Part shown: in pieces, positions 31,901 through 41,386 of the stretch
Numbering within the stretch: the first letter of the stretch is position 1
Layout: every line of letters starts with the position of its first letter
NCBI GenBank assembly: GCA_947179485.1
Contig: OX359247.1
Span: 39,346,801-39,410,800, forward strand
DNA: 64,000 nt
Direction: 5' to 3'
DNA from: Allacma fusca
Taxonomy: Eukaryota > Arthropoda > Collembola > Symphypleona > Sminthuridae
Position numbers and translations under genes: made by a program
The notes under the pieces: generated by a model
Seen by the model: the letters and a program-made list of their open reading frames with translations, nothing else
Told to the model about the DNA's origin: nothing
The model's database searches: none

Positions 31901-32017
31901 CGCACTTCCGTGTGGTGGCCCGGAATTTCAAGAGATATACGCAAGTTAATTAATAATTGTACAACTTGCATCCCTCATCGAAAGGAGAGGATGGAGCCAC
32001 TAATTTCTGATACTTAA
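28949..32017 (+). CDS. Gypsy gag-pol polyprotein (through RNase H and integrase zinc finger)
   Basis: A 1,022-codon open frame. Order: gag/capsid (about 1-200), two CCHC zinc knuckles (about 213-250), retropepsin (DTGAD near 322), RT (about 480-660), RNase H (DASSYGLGA near 748; ETDHKPLL near 812) and integrase H2C2 finger (HAGHMG ... CTTCIPH near 970-1010). The RT catalytic box reads HTDD instead of the usual YxDD (nt 30742-30753), so the aromatic residue before the Asp pair is His; both Asp are kept. The first-Asp box also deviates (KGDNRQGFHQ). The frame ends at TAA 32015-32017, just where the integrase core should begin. Probably an inactive copy despite the long frame. Confidence 0.9.
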   Translation: MANPVPPPPNSLSLPDPFPYDTPTELTSWIRRFQRFVKLTKITDDEEKIESMLYHMKGNADDIRDAFQLSKTDNKDFDKVCAAFHAYFIGKVNVLVELVVFNSRVQREGETIDEFITALHKLASTCNYQSLQDELIRDRILTGCQDRTASMQLQARDKLTLEEATTYVKMQAKLKKQQNVISGKTSDADRVFMKKGSRFKGKPNNKSTNKWECYNCGGANKHSKEECPAKEKKCNNCGKLGHYAKMCKSKSKSKPKVHEVAEEVTEITDDDSDNSAFTGEVSRINGRSSTTPNLAEDHPKRSWSTAVTVGNVPIIFKLDTGADFTIIPEHIFQTSLSRAIPHLRPTDRAFRAANGTALQITGRFKALLSYKAHTTKADIYVAMGLRQPLLGRNECLDLKLIKLTNNSIDMVGSYTSVVPQSEFPKLFQGLGTMSQPYTIRLKEGAQPYAIAQPRKVAIPLLDNLKAELNKLVKQQVIKPIDEPTEWCSPIVVVKKPNGEIRLCKDFTKLNESIAREYHPMPIVSETLAKIQGVVIFSKGDNRQGFHQIKLAEASQKLTTFITPFGRYCCLRLPFGISSAPEHYQKRMSEALTGLPVIHHTDDWLVWGRTQEEHDRNLRLVLQRLQDKGITLNADKCEFGAKQVKFLGHIVTANGISIDPKRLKAIKNLPTPKDTSDVRSFVGFVMYVGQFIPNLSATMQPLYALLQKDAEFKWGSIEKQAHATLISLLTSAPVLAIYNPNSPTTVSTDASSYGLGAILKQKQPDGNWRLVACASRTLSAAEKNYAQIEKECLGIVWATEKFQVFLTGLQFQVETDHKPLLAILKTKHLDELSPRLQRFRLRMMRYDFTIYHTPGKNLIAADFLSRHPLPTVGNQDFTADCDAAISLFIDSLPSTMLTKLEEIKEAQQKDAICQQLAEYSRSNWPPLKKLPDNLRKFYAHKEDITVQGNLLMRGNRLIIPKLLHADMLQRVHAGHMGISKARARARTSVWWPGISRDIRKLINNCTTCIPHRKERMEPLISDT

Positions 32018-32907
32018 TAGTCTCCGACTATTACTCAAGATACCCGGAGATAGTGCCATTATCGAGTACCACCTCAGATGCAATTATTCAACATTGCAAA
32101 TCAATCTTTGCCAGATACGGCATACCAGACATTGTCAGATCAGACAATGGGCCTCAGTTCCAAGAGGCATTTAAATCATTTGCAACCAAATGGGGATTCC
32201 AGCATACTACATCCAGTCCTCATTACCCACAAAGCAATGGGTTCATCGAAGTGATGGTCAAAACCATCAAACAATTGCTAAAGAAAATTCCTAAAGATTT
32301 TCAAGAAGCGTTACTAGAGTACAGGAGTACTCCACGGGACAACGGATACAGTCCATCTCAGTTATTGATGGGACGCCGCCTAAGGACAAGCTTACCCACA
32401 ACTCAAAAGCTACTTCAGCCCAAAGCAGTGAATGCAAAGAAAGTCAAAGACTTTGAAGCTTCTAAGAAACAGAAGAGCAAGGAGAACTTTGACCAGCGAC
32501 ACGGCGTCGTGGAAAAACCAGACCTGTCAATTGGACAACAAGTCTGGATCAAGGACAAACAACTTTGGGGAACAATTTAAAGCCCGACAAAGGAACCCAG
32601 GTCCTATAACGTACAAACTCCCCACGGCACATACAGGAGGAACACTTCACAACTATATCCCATGACAACTCCAGTCAAGAAACAAGAGTTTGTTACACCT
32701 CCTGAAGAACCACCATCAACGCCGAGCCCGGCGAAAACCGAGATCATCCCGTATAGTACGACTCCCAGTCCTTTCAAACAGGTCAAGAATCCGAGTCCTA
32801 TCCAAGCCAAGGCATCTACTCTCCCAAGACCAAGTAGATCCGAGCCAGTACAGAAGACCAGATCCGGAAGAATTACGAAAAAACCGGATAAATATATAGC
32901 GTCTTAA
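32018..32907 (+). pseudogene. Gypsy integrase core and C-terminal tail, broken
   Basis: Integrase sequence resumes out of frame at about 32015 (YLIVSDYYSRYPEI) and runs to 32580 with RSDNGPQF and QSNGFIEV, i.e. the second Asp and the Glu of the triad. The segment with the first catalytic Asp is missing between the zinc finger and this point, consistent with an internal deletion of a few dozen codons. A Pro/Thr-rich tail follows in other frames (32580-32907). Confidence 0.8.
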
Positions 32908-32978
32908 TTATTTTCACATGCTATGTTATTGTTTCAATTCTTTTACACTTACAGATTTTGCTATCTTAAAGGAGAGGA

Positions 32979-33352
32979 TGTGCGAAGATTACATATACAA
33001 GACATTATTATATGAGCACTCATGTATGTATGTACATTGGCACGTGTCATTTGCCCACACTTCCTACCTCGCCCGTTCCTGTCTATTCTTGTCTCAACAG
33101 GAATAATCCTGTCTCAACCTGCACTCACAATCCTTACCATTGCAGGGCCTGAGAATACACACTCTCATGCCCACGAGAACTCTTCCTCCGACTCTCACAC
33201 CTTACACATCTTATCTATCTCTTCTCTCCCTCTTTACACATTCGGACTTTCTTGAATAAATACTCTCTTCTTTCCTATTCTACAACGTCGTTATTCTCAT
33301 CATTCATTTCCATTCACGCTACCTCACGAGAATAATACACGAAGCATCGACA
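32979..33352 (+). repeat. 3' LTR of the Mag-like Gypsy element
   Basis: Begins TGTGCGAAG directly after the polypurine tract and ends CATCGACA at the junction with host exon sequence. Contains CTTGAATAAATAC near 33250, a likely polyadenylation signal. About 374 bp. No matching 5' LTR found by eye upstream of gag. Confidence 0.7.
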
Positions 33353-33863
33353 GGTCTTGAGCTGTTTCGACTTTATGCACTTGCTTCTGAATTTGGCTCC
33401 GCAAAACTCTAGTTTGAAGATCAGGAACTTCGATATCTGTTAACTCAAACTCAATTGTCTTGCTTTTAGCCGCCTTTTCTGCATCCTTCTTTGCGTGAAT
33501 GAATCTATCTGTAAAGTATAATTTAAAATAATATTGCTATCTAAAAACGTTTTTATAGAAGAGTACTAGAATTTATATGCAATTTTGTTAAGTACACTTG
33601 TAAGTACTACGGTTTGAATTTTTAAAACATTTATGTTCCCATTTAACGTTACCTGTGAAAAGTATAATTTCGCAGGCATGTGGTTTCCAGACAATCCTGG
33701 GATGATCACTGGGGTTTGATGCCTTTTGATTTAGGTTATTTAACTTGACTCTATCAGTTATTTCCTCAGGCCAATTACACTTTCTGTTACCGTCAAACAT
33801 TCACTTTTCAGGAACTACTTCGAAGCTACCCTCTTTAAGAAATTCCACAACGTAGTTACACAT

Positions 33864-34620
33864 TACTAGTACTATTTGGTCTTTAAAAAATGTTTACAAA
33901 CACCGCTTGATGTTTTACTGATATTTGCTTTACAAAAATTAACTGAAGAATCTCAAGTTAACCACTATGGCTCCTAGCACGCATCTAATGAACGTGCTTA
34001 GGCATGTGAAATTATAACGGCTTACAATTAGTATGGTTCACATGCTTGTACATATATACATTGAGAGCTTTGAACCAGCCCTGGTATAATTATGGCAAGG
34101 GATGCCGCGTTGCAGTATCCTACCAGCACTCTTTTGCTTGTTCTGGGAAGGTGCTGTCAAGCCAACATTGTTTTTGTGCTCTCATGCGGTCGGCAAGTCG
34201 GATATGACATTTCCCGGTGCCGGAGCGCTGCTGAAATTCAGCGTGAATCCTTAAGCGGCACAGAACCGTGAGTGCCATGTTCCGTACAGCGCTGAAACGG
34301 AACTGCTGGTTTGCTAGGATTTCACCGAATGTAAGATATTCAATTTTAGGTCGGAGAAAATGAAGTTTAATGCTCAAAAAATGACTTACTTCATATTGCT
34401 TTTATTGATAAGGATTATTAGATCTGGACTTTAAAGTGAATAAAGACAATATACTGTATATTAAGGTTATATACATATATTTACAATCATAATTGAAGTA
34501 AGTAACCATACACATTATTTGAAAACGGTTTCGAAACTTGAGTAACAGAATAATTTTGGTTACCGAAATAGAACAGGAATAGAATAGTAATAATTGTTGA
34601 AATATGGCTGAAATTTAATG
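33864..34620. other. Upstream of the DUF4806-like gene
   Basis: No gene I can support. A minus-strand open frame at 34377-34120 (85 codons, Arg/Gln-rich) has no recognised family. The sequence just right of 33863 should include the promoter of the broken gene. Confidence 0.3.
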
Positions 34621-35030
34621 TGCCGTCAGGAAGAAATTTTGGAGATACGATCTACGAAATGTCTTTTTATGCTTTTGATACGAATTTTTTTTTTGCGAAT
34701 TTTCCCTCATGTTCCGATTTTCGGTATGAATGTCGACAACAGTTTTAGTAATTATCTGGACGAGACAGGAATTTGGATCCTATGCCCCGATTTTCGGGAC
34801 CAAAGACAACGTTTTTTACAAATTGTTTGGACTGGACGGGGACAGGGGGTTTGTTCCCATGTCTCTACTATCAGGACGGGATCGGGGACAACGTTTTTTT
34901 AAAATTTGGTGGACGGAACGGGGTCGTGGTTTTTGTCACCCTGTCCCGATTGTCGGGGCGGGACTAGGGACAAAGGTTGTGAAGAAATATCGGGACGGGA
35001 CAGGAATTGGAACAGGTCCCCAATAGAAGC
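34621..35030. repeat. GGGACGGGAC-type motif cluster (one-sided hAT-like remnant)
   Basis: From about 34770 to 35020 the sequence is full of degenerate CGGGAC(A/G)GGG and TTTTCGGGAC motifs. It ends at 35020-35034 with AATAGAAGCTCTA, whose complement begins TAGAGCTTCT, close to the TAGGGCTTCT end of the small element at 52048-52232, which carries the same GGGACGGGG motif. I take it as a remnant of a related hAT-like family. The left end is unclear. Confidence 0.5.
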
Positions 35031-37770
35031 TCTAGTCTAAGAGTGGTGAAATACAGGTTGGATGCAATTCTGATGTGGTGTTCGGAAAATCTGGAAATAC
35101 CAAATCCGATGACGGTTGCAATTCTTGAGATTAGATAATCCACCGGGTTGATAGCAATAAAAAATAGGATATGCTTATATATGTACATTGTTCATATATT
35201 ATAATGATATTTATTCAGATGTTAAGAAATATATAAAACGTACATATGTGCTGAAGTACTATTTGTTTAAATAAATATTTAAGCAACCATTAAATAAAAA
35301 ACAAGGCGAAGTTTGATAAATTCAATGCATCGTTTGGTTGCTATATGGCATATGAATAATATAAGTATATGCGCAATAATACTGGATTATTATTTCATTT
35401 AAATACTTGTACTCATGCTTACATAAAAAAATTGTATGACACGAAATGTATGCACAACGAAATCTATGTAACATTTCCTACAGGTTGACAAAACAGCCAG
35501 TCTGAAAAACAATGATTCATCTCATGCATACGAGTTTTATAAACTACTAAAGTATGGAAATTTCATACTGTGATGTAACACATAAGGTGTTATTAGAGGT
35601 GTCGATTTGAGACAAAAGCGCTTATTTGAAGAAATTGAGCAAAAAACCACACTTATTATATTGCCGACATTTATGAACCATTCACGAATCTGAAAGCTTT
35701 GAACTTCCAATTAGATGAATCCTTGGGTGTTTGCAAATTTTTCAGGCACGAATATGTCAACAGTAGTTTTTGAAACGGGGTTGGTCAGTCGACAGAATTA
35801 TCCGTTGAAAATCGATTAGACTTTGCAGCTTGGTGTGTCTACTCAATACACAAACCCTTGAGGTAATTGTAAATGAACGTAAGTACAAGTGAACATCCGA
35901 AAGTGATAAAAATATCAATAGGCGCAGTTTTCAGTGTGCAATAAACAGGGGTGGAATCGGAGAAAACCCCGGGTTTCATTAAAATTTAGAAAAACGTCTA
36001 GTGAGTTATACTGTTCCTTAGAAAACGTTTTCGGAAAAACGACAGCGATAAGGGCAGCAAAGAAACAAAAAAGCTAAATGAAAGACGCACGAAGAAACGC
36101 ATAAAAACATCTATTCGTCTGAAGCTAAATGTACTGCCAACAACCGTTGCCACCCTAATTTTAACCAGGTGATTACGTTCACAAAACTATGCTTGAAAGA
36201 CCAAAAAAGGCATGCCTGGTAAGACTCACGTAAGAAGGTTTACATAAGTGAAAAAGATGAAAGGAAAGATAATATTTTTCGGGAAATCGAGGCGAATTAC
36301 TAATGGGGTTGATTTTATATCTTTGGACACTGACATGGTACTGAGACATTCAAAGGCGAATTTGAGCTGCACAACCACCGAAGGAACCTAGTGAAACTTT
36401 TCGGTTTCTCCTGGAGCAGTGACGCGATTGGAGAAAGTACGAAGAACACAGGAACAAGAACCTGAACAAGTACAACCTGTGAATTATTAAAAATCATATT
36501 ACAACCTCCAACCTTTCAAATACCTTTCCAATATATATGTTCGTTTGTCAATAATAGATTAGGATCCAGACTTCTTTATACTACGCATTCTAAGTGCAAT
36601 CGACTTTCACCAGATATATATCAAGAGTGTACCATGCAAGAACCAAATGATAATCTCCACCTCTTAGTCTTCTGCAGGATGTATAATTTTCCTGTAAACT
36701 CTTCTATTGAAATATAACATAAATCATGTTTCAAATGGCACACACAATTCACAATTGTTCAAATAGATTTTTTCAAATGTTGTACTGTCTTAATATTTAT
36801 TACTGTACTATTCAGTGCTCGGACCAGGTACAGAAACCGTGTACCCGTATCCGAATATCGAGTTCGATAGAATGCTGCACATATACCTGTAACCATACAC
36901 GAGTACCAGGGTAAATTATTTCAGCAACCGTACCCATACTTGAAACTACAATGTAGTACATGTACCCACAATGTACCCAAAACCTGTACCCGTACCCGAG
37001 TACCTATTGCTTGTTCACGGGTATTACTCGGGTCCTGGTAGTTTGGTAGATTAAAAATTCCAGAAGACATTTGCCTACCCGGGGGAAAATGTCCAATTTG
37101 TCAAATTTGTGACCTCTATTAAAATTCCAGAGAATTTTAGCATTTTCCCTAGGCGTTAAGGTTATCGTATTTAAAATGTTTTAAAAAATCAGGTCATTTA
37201 GGGTTTATTTGTAATAAAAACTGACGAAATTCAAATGCTCCTACGCCAAAATAATAACTTGCTGCATGAAATGTGTTCTGGCGAATTGGTTGTTGAACAA
37301 TTCTTGTATGGTGTAAGGATAGCAAATTGGGACGAATTCTTCAATACTAAACTCACCTTAACCGAAACCTTGCGTTTCAACTTCGAAAAATTTGTTCCAT
37401 CGTTTTCTCAAGTCTTTTGGCAAAGCCCGATTTAAGGTTAGTCCGAAGGTAAAGTATAAGGTAAGCTTCACTATGCTAAATCGTGAGATTCCCACGGCTT
37501 GCCGCAACTTCGAACACATGCCTTTTGCATATCTACAATAATTCTAATTCTACTAATTTCTAATAGTCGGAAGCCATAAAGATCCTCAGAAGCAACTTGT
37601 AAAAAGGTCCAGCTTTTCAAACATGAAGTTTGACAATAAGCTGGTACAAGTACATACATTCAATGATTATTGATAATAATGGTGACTTGCATATTTGATG
37701 TGGCTGTCGCGAGAGGACACAAGTTTTCGACACTATCTATGAACGTTTAATTAGGGAATTTAATTAAAAT
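35031..37770. other. Gene-poor AT-rich region with a GTACCC motif cluster
   Basis: No gene, tRNA or intact element recognised. Between about 36815 and 37050 there is a cluster of degenerate GTACCCGTACCCGAGTACC motifs, ending in CGGGTCCTGGTA, like the motif-rich ends of other elements here; borders not resolvable. A CAGGGGTGGAATCGG sequence at about 35947 could be one end of an old hAT, but no partner end was found. Confidence 0.4.
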
Positions 37771-37775
37771 ATACC

Positions 37776-38056
37776 TGTTATGCATAAAGTTATAGGTTAT
37801 TGTTACTATGATTTCATTTGTTGGTAGTATTTGGACTTTGTTTGTATTTGTGAAGATGTTTGGTGTAAATTGAATGTATGTAATAGAGTGGAGAAAAAGG
37901 ATTCATTCACTGTCGAGAGACAGTGTGAGGAAGGTGATTGTGTCAAAGTTGTATAAGGAAAATTAATAAAGAAAATTGCACATAAGTGCTGGTCCTTCCT
38001 AAAGTTATTTTGCAGAGGTAAAATTAAAGACAATTTGATATAAAGAGACCATAACA
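37776..38056 (+). repeat. BEL/Pao 5' LTR
   Basis: Starts TGTTATGCATAAAG and ends CATAACA. It is followed at once by TGGCCTTTCGATCC, a TGG-initial sequence in the place of the tRNA primer binding site. An AATTAATAAAG signal lies near 37960. Confidence 0.9.
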
Positions 38057-38101
38057 TGGCCTTTCGATCCGAATTAACTAGTCCTACGGACCACAGTTCA
38101 A

Positions 38102-39469
38102 GTGAAAGTGAAGGCGAAGTTCCAGTCACCGCTAATGGTGGTGCCACCATTCGGAGATGTCAGCGTTTACATGGGAGCGCTCGATTTTACTGGAATGAAA
38201 ACTCCAATAAGAAAGAAGTTAGATGGGAGCGAAGAGCAAGTAAGCAAAGCAATAATAGACGAAGTTTCATCCCTGCGATCATCGTCTAACAAGGTAATTG
38301 CTCGGGCAACAACAAGTAGTAGTAGCGATGTTGCACGAAGAAGGTTGGAAGCTGAGTTACGAGCTAAAAGAGAGTTAGACAAGCTGGAGCAGGAGAAAGA
38401 AGAGCAACTCAAAACGTTACTAGAGAAACGGCTTGAGCTTCAAGCAAAAATTGTTGAAAAAAACTTGGAGTTAGAGAAAGCGAAAATTGATGAAGAGATA
38501 GAAGATGACGATAATCTTTCACAGATAATCGACGATGTTTTGCCTAACAACATTGATGAATGGGTAAACAACAACAAAGAGAAATGTGCTAAGGGAACTG
38601 TAGCAACCGAACAAGCCGAAAATCATATTCAACCAACTGCATGTAAAAATGACGTTGTAGAGATGAAGATTGATACGTTCCTTGCAAGACAGTCAGTTCC
38701 AAAGGAGCTTCCAATATTCAACGGCGAAATTACTGAATGGCCTATATTTAAGTCACAGTATGAGAGAACAACAAAAATGCTGGGACTATCTGATGACGAA
38801 AACCTGTCAAGACTACAGAAATGTCTTAGAGGGAGGGCGCGCGAAGCGGTTGTACCGTTCCTGCTACTGCCAGAAAATGTTTCACAAGTAATGAAGAATT
38901 CGGAGCTGATGTTCGGTAGAGGAGACCAGATTGTGGATTCCATGGTGGAACAAGTAAAATGTTTTTAGGCACCCAAGGAAAGTAAGCCTGAAACTTTGAT
39001 TTCGTTTTCTAATCTAATTGCGAATCTTGTTGCCACCATGAAAGCTCTCAAGAAGAGTGGACACATGATGAATCCGCAGCTTATAAAAGATTTAATTCTG
39101 AAACTCCCATATCAACTACGGTTCCGATGGCGTGAAAAGGCGAGGACATTGGAGTTGGAACCATCGTTGGAAGAATTGGCAAGATGGATGTCTGACGTTG
39201 CTATGACCGCAAGTTTGATGCCGACACAAGTTACAATGGAGAGTAAGCAAACGAACAATTATAAAAATGATTTCAAAACTGATCGAAATAAAAAACATGT
39301 TTTGAGTATAAATGAAAAAAGTGAAACAACGTGTCTAAAATTTCAGAGCAACGATCATTGTCTGAGCGATTGTGAAACGTTTCGAGCAGAACAAATAAAA
39401 TCTCCAAGGGATTTTGTATTACAAAATCACTTGTGTGTGTTGCTTAATGAGGGGGCATATTGGGCGTAG
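38102..39469 (+). pseudogene. BEL/Pao gag region (DUF1759-like), interrupted
   Basis: One frame covers a long Glu/Lys coiled-coil-like stretch and the DUF1759 gag core (LPIFNGEITEWPIFKSQYE near 38700-38760). It is cut by an in-frame TAG at 38966-38968, then continues in the same frame to 39469. A short frame starting at the LTR edge (38056-38289) probably held the true N-terminus before a frameshift. The zinc-knuckle part (C ... HIGRSC, then CKKYH) continues beyond 39440 in another frame. Gag packages the element RNA in particles; this copy cannot make an intact one. Confidence 0.85.
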
Positions 39470-39613
39470 TTGTAATGAGAAACAGATTTGTGGGCTAGAG
39501 GAATGCAAGAAATACCACAATAGGGTATTACATAAGAAGTCCACCAAAATGTAACCAAACCAGACGATTCAATTACCAGCAACAACAGTTTCAATGGTCA
39601 TGTTTGGAATGGG

Positions 39614-41386
39614 ATGAGAGAGACTCTACTACGCGTACTGCCAGTCACGTTGTCAGGACCTAATGGGATGATCAAGACACACGCATTGCTGGATGAAGGA
39701 TCTACCTTGATATTAGTAGATGAACAAATTGCCGTTCGACTTGGTCTGGTAGGAGAAGTAGATCCGCTGTGTTTACATTGGACCAACAATGTTACTCGAG
39801 AAGAGCAGTATTCACGGAGAGTTTCCCTTAGAATTGCTGGTGACAACGAAAAGGCAAAGATGTTCACCATTAGTAGTGTGAGAACAATTAATAATTTACA
39901 ATTACCAGAGCACACCATTGATATGAAAGAGTTGCGCAGAGAATGCAAACACTTGGATGATATTCCCTTCAAGTCACAGAAAAAGGTCAGACCCATGATA
40001 CTGCTGGGACAAGATAATATCATTTTGTCAACAGCAAGAAAACTTGTTCGAGGATCATGGTCAAGGCCAGTAGCAACTTTAACCGCATTAGTCTGGGTAG
40101 TTCACGGAAGAGTTCCAATGAAGAAAAGATTAGATGAAGTGTTGATGCTACACAGTAACGACGGGGACCGAGAATTGAAACGTCTCCTCAAAGACTCATT
40201 TTCCACGGAAAACTTTGGCGTTCAAGTCTCACCTAGAAATCAACAGTCAAGAGACAATGAGGCAGCTTTAAAAATTATGACAAATACGACCCGAAGAGTA
40301 GGTGATAGATTTGAAACCGGACTGTTATGGCGAAAGGAGCATGTGTCCCTTCCTGACAGCAAGAATACGGCTCTTCGAAGATTGCAATGCGTCGAGCGGA
40401 GGATGGACCGGGATTCAGAATTTGCGGCTACTTACAAACCGAAGGTTCACGAATTTATTGACAAAGGCTATGCGGAGCTCTTTTCACCAGAAGATGCAAA
40501 AAATCGAGGCCCACGAACCTGGTATATACCTCACTTCGGGGTTACAAATCCAAATAAACCGGGGAAGGTCAGGCTGGTATTTGACGCAGCTGCAAAGACT
40601 GAAGGTGTAAGTCTGAATAGTTGTTTATACAAAGGTCCAGATCTATTAAATGCACTTCCTGCTGTACTTTGGAGATTTCGTCGGTACCCAATAGCTGCTG
40701 TAGGTGACATCAAAGAAATGTTCCCGCAGATTATCATTAAGGGTGCAGATCAAGTCGCGCAAAGATTCTTGTGGAGAGGCATGGATAGGAAATCGCCTCC
40801 AAAGGTGTACAAGATGGTGAGGATGAATCTTGGAGCAGCATCATCACCATCCTCAGCAAATTTGGTGAAGAATTTGAATGCTGCCGAATTTAAAGAAGAC
40901 TATCCACGAGTTTTCCAAGAAATAATGCAAAATACATACATGGACGATCATCTGGATGGAGGATCCGACTACGAAGATCCGAAGAAACATATTACAGAAG
41001 TCATAAATGTCTACAAACAAGCAGGTTTTACCATTTGTAATTGGCACTGTAGTTCTAGAGATGTTTTAGCTTCAATACCTCCTGACCTTAGAGCAAATGG
41101 AAACGTAGATCTTTCCGGGAGTGTAGCATTATCAACCGAAAGAGTACTTGGATTGTATTGGAATGCTGAACAAGACGAGTTTTGCTTCAACTTTAAATTC
41201 CATAAAGTCGACCAAACAGTTGTGGAAGGAAAGAAAATACCATCTAAAAGAGATGTGTTGAAATTCCTTATGTCACTTTTCGATCCTTTAGGATTTCGCG
41301 CAAATTATCTGGTACGGGTAAAATATTGTTCCAGAAGATATGGAGGTCTGGAGTTCAATGGGATGATCAGTTATCTGCAAATCTGA
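39614..41386 (+). CDS. BEL/Pao protease and reverse transcriptase fragment
   Basis: A 590-codon frame. It begins with the aspartic protease (LLDEGSTLI, the DEGS form seen in BEL/Pao A17-type enzymes), then RT with LVFDAAAKT, GDIKEMFPQI (first catalytic Asp) and YMDDHLDG (Asp pair, nt about 40939-40962). The frame ends at 41386 by frameshift, and RNase H continues in 41326-41838. This is the longest intact piece of the element. Confidence 0.88.
   Translation: MRETLLRVLPVTLSGPNGMIKTHALLDEGSTLILVDEQIAVRLGLVGEVDPLCLHWTNNVTREEQYSRRVSLRIAGDNEKAKMFTISSVRTINNLQLPEHTIDMKELRRECKHLDDIPFKSQKKVRPMILLGQDNIILSTARKLVRGSWSRPVATLTALVWVVHGRVPMKKRLDEVLMLHSNDGDRELKRLLKDSFSTENFGVQVSPRNQQSRDNEAALKIMTNTTRRVGDRFETGLLWRKEHVSLPDSKNTALRRLQCVERRMDRDSEFAATYKPKVHEFIDKGYAELFSPEDAKNRGPRTWYIPHFGVTNPNKPGKVRLVFDAAAKTEGVSLNSCLYKGPDLLNALPAVLWRFRRYPIAAVGDIKEMFPQIIIKGADQVAQRFLWRGMDRKSPPKVYKMVRMNLGAASSPSSANLVKNLNAAEFKEDYPRVFQEIMQNTYMDDHLDGGSDYEDPKKHITEVINVYKQAGFTICNWHCSSRDVLASIPPDLRANGNVDLSGSVALSTERVLGLYWNAEQDEFCFNFKFHKVDQTVVEGKKIPSKRDVLKFLMSLFDPLGFRANYLVRVKYCSRRYGGLEFNGMISYLQI

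Larger units (their letters stand above)
28930..33352 (+). mobile_element. Mag-like Ty3/Gypsy element inserted in the DUF4806-like gene
   Basis: A 4.4-kb element: gag-protease-RT-RNase H-integrase zinc finger in one frame (28949-32017), a damaged integrase core (32018-32580), a polypurine tract (AAAGGAGAGGA, 32968-32978) and a 3' LTR (32979-33352). No 5' LTR or primer binding site is visible: host exon sequence runs to within about 20 bp of the gag ATG, so the 5' end is deleted or truncated. The trinucleotide GAC of the exon (minus strand) appears on both sides, hinting at a short target duplication. Gag-pol in a single frame with two CCHC knuckles is characteristic of Mag-type elements. Confidence 0.85.
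27409..33863 (-). pseudogene. DUF4806-like gene split by a Gypsy insertion
   Basis: Minus-strand gene of a family common in arthropods; function unknown. 5' exon 33863-33653 begins MCNYVVEFLKEGSFEVVPEK, then TGA at 33801-33803 where the family has Trp (TGG), then a CNWPEE motif, donor at 33653. Next exon 33508-33353 continues (DRFIHAKKDAEKAA ... HKVETAQD), stops at the LTR edge, and resumes in the same frame left of the element at about 28930 (LKVVELEKTLRKV). Further blocks at 28499-28333, 28208-28080 (LPLSDGKSFAILQNWL) and 27636-27409 carry the DUF4806 core (YLKGIGGSSLKDCIRRIL, VSPELA). The last two join in phase across NKL|SNYLKG; phases between the earlier blocks do not all agree. Nonsense codon plus a 4.4-kb insertion in a coding exon make it a pseudogene here. 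Confidence 0.7.

Noticed and set aside
36815..37050. hAT element with GTACCC motifs
   Set aside because: Ends CAGG.../...CCTG are too short and no 8-bp duplication fits, so only a motif cluster is reported.
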